Source: Firmicutes bacterium UBA2058 | GTDB taxonomy: Bacteria; Bacillota; Clostridia; Tissierellales; Sedimentibacteraceae | DNA length: 17,792 bases | Direction of reading: 5' to 3' | Assembly: GCA_002332905.1 (NCBI GenBank) | Contig: DDAM01000041.1 | Location: 1-17,792 of the forward strand | Shown: positions 5,892 to 12,916 of the stretch, piece after piece | Numbering within the stretch: the stretch's first letter is position 1 | Layout: each line of letters opens with the position of its first letter | Program-made: the position numbers and the translations under genes | Notes under the pieces: model-generated | What the model was told of the DNA's origin: nothing | Seen by the model: only the letters and a program-made list of their open reading frames with translations | Databases searched by the model: none

Positions 5892-6956
5892 ATGTACAAA
5901 ATATTATCAATAAACCCAGGGTCAACCTCTACAAAGATTGCAGTATATGAAGATGAGAAACCAATGTTTGTGGAAAGTATATTGCATAAAGATAGTGAAT
6001 TAGCAGAATTTAATAGAATACAAGATCAATTTGAATTTAGAAAAAATGCAGTTATGAGATTTTTAGAACATCATAATGTTGATCCTAAAGAACTCTCAGC
6101 TATAGTAGGCAGAGGTGGGCTATTACCACCAGTTAAATCAGGAGCATACCTAGTAAACGAAATAATGGTAGACAGACTTATGAACAGACCAATTCTTGAG
6201 CATGCTTCCAACTTAGCGGCACTTATAGCTCATGAAATGTCAAAAGAACTAAATATAAACTCTTACATATATGATTCTATTGCTGTTGATGAGCTTATAG
6301 ATATTGCAAAACATACAGGTTTACCAGAGGTAGATAGAGTTAGCTTAACTCACGCATTAAATATGAGAGCAGCAGCTCTAAAAACAGCAAAAAAATTAGG
6401 TAAAGAATATAAAGATTGTAATCTAGTAGTGGCTCATCTAGGAGGCGGAATATCACTTACAGCACATAGTGGTGGCAAAATGGTAGATATAGTATCTGAT
6501 GATGAAGGTCCTTTTTCACCAGAACGTTCAGGTAGAGTTGCTGTTAAAGATTTATTTAAATATATTTCTTCTGGAAAATATACAAAAGATGAAATGAAGA
6601 AAAAGCTAAGAGGTGAAGCTGGCTTAAAAGGACATCTTGGGACTATTGATGCGCGAGAAGTAGAAAAAAGAATAGAAAATGGTGACGAAAAGGCAAAACT
6701 GATGTATGAAACTATGGCATATCAAATAGCCAAATCAATTGGAGAGTTATCAGTTGCATTGTCTGGTAATGTCGATAGAATTGTTTTAACAGGTGGTATT
6801 GCTTATTCTAAAATGTTAACTGACTGGATAGTAGAAAGAGTTAAATTTTTAGCTCCAGTTGAAATAATTCCAGGTGAAAATGAAATGGAATCCTTAACCT
6901 TTGGAGTATTAAGAGTATTAAGAGGCGAAGAGAAAGCAAAAGAATATACAGAATAA
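5892..6956 (+). CDS. buk: Butyrate kinase (Buk)
   Basis: Transfers phosphate between butyryl-phosphate and ADP, giving butyrate and ATP; the terminal ATP-forming step after Ptb. The 354-aa length is typical. The acetate/sugar kinase-hsp70-actin fold signatures are visible: the first phosphate loop LSINPGSTSTKIAVYEDE at residues 4-21, RGGLLPPVKSGAYLVN, the second phosphate loop VAHLGGGISLTAHSGGKMVD, and the adenosine-binding VLTGGIAYSKML near the C-terminus. GGAGG (5881-5885) lies 6 bases before the ATG. The gene is 93 bases after ptb, in the same orientation and without a clear terminator between them, and is closed by a terminator at 6965-7014. Related branched-chain carboxylate kinases look alike, so substrates may include isobutyrate or isovalerate from amino-acid fermentation. 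Confidence 0.96.
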   Translation: MYKILSINPGSTSTKIAVYEDEKPMFVESILHKDSELAEFNRIQDQFEFRKNAVMRFLEHHNVDPKELSAIVGRGGLLPPVKSGAYLVNEIMVDRLMNRPILEHASNLAALIAHEMSKELNINSYIYDSIAVDELIDIAKHTGLPEVDRVSLTHALNMRAAALKTAKKLGKEYKDCNLVVAHLGGGISLTAHSGGKMVDIVSDDEGPFSPERSGRVAVKDLFKYISSGKYTKDEMKKKLRGEAGLKGHLGTIDAREVEKRIENGDEKAKLMYETMAYQIAKSIGELSVALSGNVDRIVLTGGIAYSKMLTDWIVERVKFLAPVEIIPGENEMESLTFGVLRVLRGEEKAKEYTE

Positions 6957-6964
6957 TAAAAATG

Positions 6965-7014
6965 AGCAGATAGTTTTTTTGCATAATGTGTAATGAAATT
7001 TATCTGCTTTTTTT
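6965..7014 (+). terminator. Rho-independent terminator after buk
   Basis: AGCAGATA (6965-6972) pairs with TATCTGCT (7001-7008) over a long 28-base loop and runs into seven T (7008-7014). It separates the buk operon from the histidine kinase gene. Confidence 0.75.
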
Positions 7015-7031
7015 AATAGGGGGTTAATATT

Positions 7032-8363
7032 TTGACTTTAGAAATAATTAAATTTGTAAATTGTATTATATATGCATTGATGGATGTATTTTTAATTTAC
7101 AGTATGGGCAATAAAGAAGATTTGATAGGATTTACTACTTATAGATTGATTCTTGCTATAACAGTATCAATTTCCTTCATACTATCAGTAAACTATTTAT
7201 TTCCTTTATCGTTTAAAATGGTAATTATAATATCTATGACATTTGTTTTATGTCAAATAATGTATAAAACAAATTTTATAAAGAAATTACTTAGAGGTAT
7301 TATTGTTATATCCATAAATGGGCTTATTGATACAATTGTATCATCTATATTTGTTTTTATATTAAAGTTGGATATGGTATATGCTATGAATGATGTTTAT
7401 TATTATATTATATACAATTTAATAAATATTTCTCTTATCGTTATAACTGTAATGGTATTTAAAATTAGAAAAAATAAAATTTTGTTAATGTCAAATTTTA
7501 GCAGATTTACACAGATACTGTTGTTTACAATAATTGCATTACAGGTCATAAGAATTTGTGTTGAATTCTTTTTATGGTATCATATTGCTAAAATTCCTAG
7601 CTTACAGTATATATCTATAGTTTCTTATACATGTTCTATATTCTCAATTGGACTATTAATATATAGTGCAAATGTTATAATAGATAAGGAAAATGTAATA
7701 AAAATATCAAATGAATATAATGAAAAATTAAGTGTTTATAACGAGGTTTTGCAAGGCTCAATCGAAAATCAGCGTAAAATAGCACACGAGCATGGCAATC
7801 AACTTACAGTACTATCAGGATATATATCAAGCGGAGATTTAGAGAAGGCAAAGCTGTATCTTACAAAAATTGTAGGTGTAAGTAATATAGACAATGAAAA
7901 TCTTAGTCACATAAAGGAAAGTGGACTAAAAGCCCTGCTTGTATTTAAGGTAGCTATGATGGAGAAGAAAAGTATAGAATTCGAAATGATTATAGATGAT
8001 GATATAGAAGATACTATAATTCCTTCTGAAGATATGTGTAATATCATGGGGGTTTTTCTTGACAATGCTATAGATGCTGCAACGCAATCGGAGGATCCTT
8101 ACATATCATTATCTATGTTGAAAAATGATTCTGTATTTATAATAAGTGTTATGAACTCAATTAAAGATGCTAATATTGACACAGTGAAAATATTTAAAAA
8201 GGGGTATTCCTCTAAAGGAGAAGGTAGAGGATTTGGTCTTCATATAGTCGATGAGATAGTGAAAAAATATGAAGAGTTAGACCTTCGAACAAGAATTGAA
8301 GGTGAACTCTTCATTCAGGAGTTACACGTTGCTTATGAACCTACTTCTTTAACAAAGATTTAG
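7032..8363 (+). CDS. AgrC-like sensor histidine kinase (GHKL type)
   Basis: Membrane sensor kinase of 443 aa. Residues 1 to about 215 contain six or seven hydrophobic segments, as in AgrC-type receptors of cyclic peptides. The cytoplasmic part has the phosphoacceptor region IAHEHGNQLTVLSGY, where His252 in an H-E-x-x-N arrangement is the likely phosphorylated residue. It also has the ATP-binding N-box VFLDNAIDAA (Asn345) and a glycine-rich G-box GEGRGFGLHIVDEI (396-409). The start is TTG at 7032 with AGGGGG (7018-7023) eight bases upstream. It converges on agrB-agrD of the opposite strand, and its last 23 bases overlap the end of agrD antisense. No LytTR response regulator lies in the window. 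The ligand is inferred to be the peptide made by the adjacent AgrBD. Confidence 0.9.
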   Translation: MTLEIIKFVNCIIYALMDVFLIYSMGNKEDLIGFTTYRLILAITVSISFILSVNYLFPLSFKMVIIISMTFVLCQIMYKTNFIKKLLRGIIVISINGLIDTIVSSIFVFILKLDMVYAMNDVYYYIIYNLINISLIVITVMVFKIRKNKILLMSNFSRFTQILLFTIIALQVIRICVEFFLWYHIAKIPSLQYISIVSYTCSIFSIGLLIYSANVIIDKENVIKISNEYNEKLSVYNEVLQGSIENQRKIAHEHGNQLTVLSGYISSGDLEKAKLYLTKIVGVSNIDNENLSHIKESGLKALLVFKVAMMEKKSIEFEMIIDDDIEDTIIPSEDMCNIMGVFLDNAIDAATQSEDPYISLSMLKNDSVFIISVMNSIKDANIDTVKIFKKGYSSKGEGRGFGLHIVDEIVKKYEELDLRTRIEGELFIQELHVAYEPTSLTKI

Positions 8364-8475
8364 GAAGCTTTGGTTCACTCCAAAACATATGTGGTGTCAT
8401 AGCCGTTGAGGTCTTCGCTAGACCAGTGGTAATTTTTAATAATTTGTTTGCTAAATCCTTTTTAATAGTACTCAT
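8341..8475 (-). CDS. agrD: AgrD-like cyclic autoinducer precursor peptide, without cysteine
   Basis: A 44-residue gene on the - strand directly behind agrB, overlapping its end by 14 bases. GGAG (complement of 8487-8490) stands before the ATG at 8475. The peptide has the three parts of AgrD: an amphipathic basic leader (STIKKDLANKLLKITTGLAK), a short core region TSTAMTPHMFW (22-32), and a charged tail SEPKLPKSLLKK (33-44) like the EPK-x-P-x-x-L recognition tail cut by AgrB. Most AgrD peptides carry a Cys five residues before the cleavage point to form a thiolactone; here there is no Cys at all. Ser23, Thr24 or Thr27 would have to form a lactone, as Ser does in the S. intermedius peptide and in enterococcal GBAP. 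If cleavage follows Trp32, the residue at the normal position is Pro28, so ring size may differ. Its 3' end overlaps the histidine kinase gene by 23 bases. Confidence 0.85.
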   Translation of the reverse strand: MSTIKKDLANKLLKITTGLAKTSTAMTPHMFWSEPKLPKSLLKK

Positions 8476-9058
8476 AATTTTTGTATCTCCTTTTAAAAAT
8501 TTTATATAATATTGGAGATATGTTTATGGAATTAACTATTAGTATACAGACAATAGCATTAGACATAAATCCAATATTATTAATTGCTATAAATGAAAAA
8601 AACAAAGCTGTAATAGATGAACATAGTTTTAAAATTGACCTCGTATTCTTATTTAGAAGAGGTCTTTTTTCTGTGTCAGCTGGTGCAAATAATATAGTTG
8701 AAATTAATGATATTGAACAAATAATTGCTATAAATACAAGATTGAAACTATAATTTTTTGCTATGTAGATAGTTCCAAATATGACTAAAAAGCTTGATAT
8801 GTAACAGCTGATTTCTTTATCTGCATGAAATCCAAATGATGTAGATCTTATTGTTGCTAAAATTAGCATAACGATTAAAAATTCCTTATGACATTTTAGT
8901 ATTAAACTTATTATAAAATATATTAACGTCTTTGTTACTAATGAATAAACAACCTCCATTCCGTATAAGGCAACTTCTAACTCGTCCTCTGTAGTATTCT
9001 CTAGATTATTATTTAGAAATTTTTCAAATCTATTTAATATTGTATTCTTTATGCTCAT
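8462..9058 (-). CDS. agrB: AgrB-like accessory gene regulator membrane protease
   Basis: AgrB is a membrane cysteine endopeptidase that trims the AgrD tail and closes the autoinducer ring. The 198-aa length and several hydrophobic segments (for example TLIYFIISLIL, FLIVMLILATI and FIAIICSISLISTILF) match the family. The catalytic pair is visible in the segment RSTSFGFHADKEISCY: His78 and Cys85, seven residues apart as in staphylococcal AgrB. The start is ATG at 9058; its ribosome binding site is weak (AAGG nearly touching the ATG), so expression may be low or the start may differ. It overlaps agrD by 14 bases, implying translational coupling. The divergent gene upstream is the Lrp-like regulator, with about 240 AT-rich bases between them. 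Confidence 0.93.
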   Translation of the reverse strand: MSIKNTILNRFEKFLNNNLENTTEDELEVALYGMEVVYSLVTKTLIYFIISLILKCHKEFLIVMLILATIRSTSFGFHADKEISCYISSFLVIFGTIYIAKNYSFNLVFIAIICSISLISTILFAPADTEKRPLLNKNTRSILKLCSSITALFFSFIAINNIGFMSNAIVCILIVNSINISPILYKIFKRRYKNYEYY

Positions 9059-9233
9059 ACCTTATTTTAATATAAAATAATTTTATAAACTACAAAAATA
9101 TTTAAATATATCTATAAATTGCTATTTTTCGTTCGACACCATATGACAAAATAATATAAATTTAATTTTTAACAACATATAGTAATTTATTAGATAAATA
9201 TAATTACTTATAGTATTAAATATAATAATATAA

Positions 9234-9262
9234 TTGACATAATATAAAGATTACATTAGAAT
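9234..9262 (+). promoter_or_regulatory. Promoter of the Lrp-like regulator gene
   Basis: A perfect TTGACA (9234-9239), a 17-base spacer and TAGAAT (9257-9262) form a strong vegetative promoter 40 bases before the start codon. Lrp proteins commonly autoregulate, but no clear Lrp box could be singled out in this AT-rich region. Confidence 0.75.
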
Positions 9263-9301
9263 ATAATCAAGTTATAACTTAAAAAAAGGATGTTAATCAT
9301 T

Positions 9302-9733
9302 ATGGATAATTTGGATAAGCAGATACTTAACATTTTGCAGAAAAATGGGCGTATCACTCATGAGGAAGTATCAAAAAAACTAAACATGTCAAGACCAGCA
9401 ATACATCAGCGTATAGCTAAATTAGAGCAGCAAGGCATTATTGAGGGTTATAGAACAAAAATAAACTGGAGTAAGCTTGGATATAGCATTAGTGCGTATA
9501 TATCTTTAAAAGTAAAAACCACTGATTTTTATAAGCTTATGAATGACATAAATAATATAAAAATAGAAAATGTCATAATTGAAGAATGTCATAGAGCAAC
9601 TGGTGAATGGTGCATTATATTAAAGATAAGAACATTGACGCCTGATTATATCACAAAGTTTCATGATAAGTTATTAAAAAATGAATGTATCGTTGATACA
9701 TCTACTGTGCTTTTGCTTTCTTCAATTGAATAA
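9302..9733 (+). CDS. Lrp/AsnC family transcriptional regulator
   Basis: Protein of 143 aa with the two-domain Lrp layout. The N-terminal helix-turn-helix (MDNLDKQILNILQKNGRITH, then EEVSKKLNMSRPAIHQRIAK, residues 1-45) is followed by the linker IIEGYRTKINWSKLGYSI and a C-terminal RAM ligand-binding domain. That domain includes the segment VIIEECHRATGEWCIILKIR, which resembles the usual V..c....G..D..l motif with Trp in place of Asp. Members bind an amino acid and form octamers on DNA. The ATG at 9302 is preferred over the one at 9290, which overlaps the AAAGGA ribosome binding site. The gene directly precedes a proline/glutamate-semialdehyde dehydrogenase gene, so it may control it in response to proline, ornithine or arginine. 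That link is inference from position. Confidence 0.92.
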   Translation: MDNLDKQILNILQKNGRITHEEVSKKLNMSRPAIHQRIAKLEQQGIIEGYRTKINWSKLGYSISAYISLKVKTTDFYKLMNDINNIKIENVIIEECHRATGEWCIILKIRTLTPDYITKFHDKLLKNECIVDTSTVLLLSSIE

Positions 9734-9740
9734 TTGGAGA

Positions 9741-9768
9741 AAGGGTATAACAATAAAACTATGCCCTT
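9741..9768 (+). other. Hairpin between the Lrp-like gene and pruA
   Basis: AAGGGTATA (9741-9749) pairs with TATGCCCTT (9760-9768), including one G-U pair, across a 10-base loop. There is no T-run behind it. It may attenuate, mark an RNA processing site, or partially end the regulator transcript. Confidence 0.5.
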
Positions 9769-9795
9769 ACTTCATATAGTCGCATGGAGGTATAG

Positions 9796-11421
9796 ATGAA
9801 TAACGCAATTTTTAAAGTTGAAGAATTTAAAAATGAACCAATTTTAGAATATAAAATTGGTAGTATAGAAAGACAAGAATTAGAAAATAAATTAGCAGAA
9901 TTAAAAAACAGAAATTTAGAGATTCCTATAATTATAGGCGGAAAGGAAATTAGAACTAACAAAACTGCAAAATGTATAATTCCACATGACAAAAATAAAT
10001 CTATTGGATATTATCATATTGCTTCAGAAAATGAAGTTAAGCTTGCAATTATGGCTGCTATGGATGCTAAAAATGAATGGCAAAATATGTCTTATGACAG
10101 AAGAATGATGATATTTTTGAAAGCAGCTAAACTTGCCTCAACTTCATGGAGATCTACACTAAACGCAGCTACAATGTTATGTCAAAGTAAAACCTTCCAT
10201 CAAGCTGAAATTGATTCTGCTTGTGAATTAATAGATTTTTTAAATGCAATTTGTAAATCTTTATGTGAATTATACGAAATGCAGCCAATGAACTCTTTTG
10301 ATAGTGTTAATAGAGTTGAATACAGACCATTAGATGGATTTGTTTATGCAGTAACACCATTTAACTTCACAGCTATTGCAGCAAATTTAATTTCGGCTCC
10401 TGCTGTAGCAGGAAATACTGTAGTTTGGAAACCAGCATCATCAGCTGTATATTCCTCATATATAGTATTAAAACTTTTACAGGCGGCTGGATTACCAGAT
10501 GGAGTTATTAACTTTATACCAGGTAATGCATCTATGATAAGTGATATTGTAATGTCAAATGAAGATTTAGCTGGTGTCCATTTCACAGGCTCTACAGAAG
10601 TATTTAATAGTATGTGGACTGCTGTAGGTAAAAATATTGCCAAATACAATAGTTATCCAAGATTAGTAGGTGAAACTGGTGGTAAAAACTTTAGCATGAT
10701 ACACAATTCGGCTAATGTTGATGAAGTTGTCGCTGGACTTATTAGAGGAGCCTTTGAGTATCAAGGACAAAAATGTTCTGCAACATCAAGAGCTTATGTT
10801 CCTCAAAGCATGTGGCCAACGTTAAAAGAAAAGCTTGTTAATGAAATATCGACTATAAAGGTTGGCGATGCAGAGTGCAGAGAAAATCTTATGGCTGCTG
10901 TTATAGATAACAAGTCATTTACTAAAATTAGCTCATATATTGATTATGCTAAAAATTCAGATAAAGCTGAAATAATATTTGGTGGCAAGTGTGATGATAG
11001 TATAGGATACTTTGTTGAGCCAACAGTTATACTTACAACAGACCTCGACTTTAAAACTATGAAGGAAGAAATATTCGGACCTGTATTAACAGTATATGTA
11101 TATGAAGATAATAAATTTGAGGAAATATTAGCAGAATGCGCTAATTCCAACAAATATGCATTGACAGGCTCAGTTTGGGCAAGTGACAGAAATATCATCA
11201 ATAGAACTGAAGATATACTTAAATTCTCAGCAGGAAATTTATATATTAATGATAAGAGTACAGGCTCTGTAGTTGGTCAAAACCCATTTGGCGGCTCAAA
11301 GGCATCAGGAACTAATGACAAAGCAGGAACTATTATAAACATGCTTAAATGGGTTAGTCCTAGAAATATAAAGGAAAACTTTATACCAGTATCAGATTAT
11401 AGATATAAAAATATGTTATAA
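9796..11421 (+). CDS. pruA: L-glutamate gamma-semialdehyde (delta-1-pyrroline-5-carboxylate) dehydrogenase
   Basis: NAD(P)-dependent aldehyde dehydrogenase of 541 aa resembling the ALDH4 / P5C dehydrogenase group. It would oxidise glutamate semialdehyde to glutamate in proline, ornithine or arginine breakdown. Catalytic landmarks are present: TPFNFTAIA with Asn190, VHFTGST at 261-267, the general base Glu293 in LVGETGGKNFS, and the nucleophile Cys327 in EYQGQKCSATSRAYVP, a block characteristic of this group. EEIFGPVLTVYVYED and QNPFGGSKASGTNDKAG follow near the C-terminus. GGAGG (9786-9790) precedes the ATG by 5 bases. It follows the Lrp-like regulator by 62 bases in the same direction and is closed by a strong terminator. 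In Stickland-type anaerobes the enzyme may also run with ornithine-derived semialdehyde; direction in vivo cannot be told from sequence. Confidence 0.92.
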   Translation: MNNAIFKVEEFKNEPILEYKIGSIERQELENKLAELKNRNLEIPIIIGGKEIRTNKTAKCIIPHDKNKSIGYYHIASENEVKLAIMAAMDAKNEWQNMSYDRRMMIFLKAAKLASTSWRSTLNAATMLCQSKTFHQAEIDSACELIDFLNAICKSLCELYEMQPMNSFDSVNRVEYRPLDGFVYAVTPFNFTAIAANLISAPAVAGNTVVWKPASSAVYSSYIVLKLLQAAGLPDGVINFIPGNASMISDIVMSNEDLAGVHFTGSTEVFNSMWTAVGKNIAKYNSYPRLVGETGGKNFSMIHNSANVDEVVAGLIRGAFEYQGQKCSATSRAYVPQSMWPTLKEKLVNEISTIKVGDAECRENLMAAVIDNKSFTKISSYIDYAKNSDKAEIIFGGKCDDSIGYFVEPTVILTTDLDFKTMKEEIFGPVLTVYVYEDNKFEEILAECANSNKYALTGSVWASDRNIINRTEDILKFSAGNLYINDKSTGSVVGQNPFGGSKASGTNDKAGTIINMLKWVSPRNIKENFIPVSDYRYKNML

Positions 11422-11434
11422 AAAATTAAACATC

Positions 11435-11474
11435 AAACTATGTATTATAAAAATATATAATGCATAGTTTTTTT
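11435..11474 (+). terminator. Rho-independent terminator after pruA
   Basis: AAACTATGTATTATA (11435-11449) pairs over 15 bp, with one G-U, to TATAATGCATAGTTT (11456-11470) and runs into a T-tract ending at 11474. A smaller hairpin, GGAAAG-TTCT-CTTTCC (11483-11498), follows. Confidence 0.88.
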
Positions 11475-11693
11475 ATCTAATAGGAAAGTTCTCTTTCCTT
11501 CCTTCATTTTCTTAATGATGTTTTCATTATACTTAAAATATCAGATAGACCATTTAAAATAATATTATTTTTTAGCATTATTAAAGAATATTATGTTATA
11601 ATATTATCAATCAATATTAGAGTTATGTTTACATGTTTAAAATCTATTAAAAAGGGTAAATATAGCAATATAATTTATTAAGGGGATAATAAA
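11475..11693 (+). promoter_or_regulatory. Leader region of the flavodiiron operon
   Basis: About 220 non-coding bases. They hold a small hairpin (11483-11498). They also hold a triplet of short alternating complements, TCATT-AATGA-TCATT (11504-11508, 11514-11518, 11524-11528), that could pair in two ways. A TATAAT lies at 11597-11602 about 90 bases before the gene, without a good -35. No known riboswitch pattern is recognised. Confidence 0.35.
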
Positions 11694-12902
11694 ATGAATT
11701 CACTAAAACTAAAAGAAAATGTTTATTGGGTTGGAAGTTTAGATCCAAATTTAAGCGTATTTGACATAATAATGTACACTAAATTTGGTACGACTTATAA
11801 TTCATATTGTATTAAAGGAAGTAATAAAACAGTACTTATTGAGACTGTAAAGGTTAAATTTTTTGACGAATATATAAATAAGCTAAAAGAAATTACGAAA
11901 ATTGAAGATATTGAATATATAATCGTCAATCATACTGAACCAGACCATGCTGGCTCTATAGAAAAATTACTTGAATTAAATCCTAATATAACAATAATGG
12001 GCTCAAGAACGGCAATAGACTTTCTAAAGCACATATGTAACAGAGAATTTAAATACTTAGAGGTTAAAAATAATGATGGATTATCACTTGGTGATAAAAC
12101 ACTCAAATTTATCGATGCAAAGTTCTTGCATTGGCCTGATTCTATGTACACCTATTTAGTAGAGGATAAGATTTTATTTTCATGTGATTCATTTGGAGCT
12201 CACTATAGCTTGGATACAGTATTACAAAGCACTATTAAAAATAAAGATGACTATTTAGATGCATTTACTTACTACTACAATATGATTTTAGCTCCGTTCA
12301 AATCTCATTTTTTAGCAGCTATTGATAAATTAGAAAATTTGCCAATTGATATGGTGTGTCCAGGTCACGGACCTGTTTTAGATGAGGATCCTTGGAAAAT
12401 TATTAATCTGTCAAAAAAATATTCAATAGAAGAAAACCCAAATACATGTAAAACAGTTGTAATTCCTTATGTATCAGCTTACGGATATACTGAAGAATTA
12501 GCTCTAAATATTAAAAAAGGAATTGAAGAACAAGGAGTAAATGTTAAGCTATTTGATTTAGTGACAGCAGATAAAACTGAAGTATTAAATGAAATATATT
12601 GGGCAGATGGTATTATGTTTGGTTCATCAACTATTCTTGGAGAAGCACTTAAACCAATATGGGATATTTTGACTGACATGTATTCTGCTATTCATAAAGG
12701 CAAGATTGCATCAGCCTTTGGTTCTTACGGTTGGAGTGGAGAGGCTGTGCCTGATATAATGGAAAGACTAAAACAATTAAAAATGAAAACATTTAAGGAT
12801 GGTTTTAGAATTAGATTTAAACCTTCTGAGAGCCAGCTTGCAGAGGCTTATGAATTTGGAAAAGAATTTGGAAATGCAATTGTAACAGGTAGTGTTAAAT
12901 AA
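11694..12902 (+). CDS. fprA: A-type flavodiiron protein (FprA), O2/NO reductase
   Basis: Cytosolic flavodiiron protein of 402 aa that reduces O2 to water (and often NO to N2O) with electrons from rubredoxin, protecting anaerobes from oxygen. The N-terminal beta-lactamase-like domain carries the di-iron ligands in canonical spacing: His80-x-Glu82-x-Asp84-His85 in NHTEPDHAGS, His146 in FLHWPDSMYTYL, Asp165 in LFSCDSFGAH and His225 in CPGHGPV. The C-terminal flavodoxin domain begins near residue 252 (KTVVIPYVSAYGYTEELAL), with the FMN-binding loops around IMFGSSTILGEA and SAFGSYGWSGEAV. AAGGGG (11680-11685) supports the start. The next gene, 14 bases downstream, is a rubredoxin-domain reductase that would supply its electrons. 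Confidence 0.95.
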   Translation: MNSLKLKENVYWVGSLDPNLSVFDIIMYTKFGTTYNSYCIKGSNKTVLIETVKVKFFDEYINKLKEITKIEDIEYIIVNHTEPDHAGSIEKLLELNPNITIMGSRTAIDFLKHICNREFKYLEVKNNDGLSLGDKTLKFIDAKFLHWPDSMYTYLVEDKILFSCDSFGAHYSLDTVLQSTIKNKDDYLDAFTYYYNMILAPFKSHFLAAIDKLENLPIDMVCPGHGPVLDEDPWKIINLSKKYSIEENPNTCKTVVIPYVSAYGYTEELALNIKKGIEEQGVNVKLFDLVTADKTEVLNEIYWADGIMFGSSTILGEALKPIWDILTDMYSAIHKGKIASAFGSYGWSGEAVPDIMERLKQLKMKTFKDGFRIRFKPSESQLAEAYEFGKEFGNAIVTGSVK

Positions 12903-12916
12903 ACATGGAGGTAAGT

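Noticed and set aside
8481..8753. A 90-codon + strand open frame
   Set aside because: It lies entirely antisense to agrB, which has clear family motifs and catalytic residues; its own product has no recognisable pattern.
9135..9155. A GACACCATATG stretch upstream of agrB similar to part of agrD (ACACCACATATG)
   Set aside because: The match is short and needs an insertion; the agrD copy is explained by coding (Thr-Pro-His-Met). Probably coincidence.
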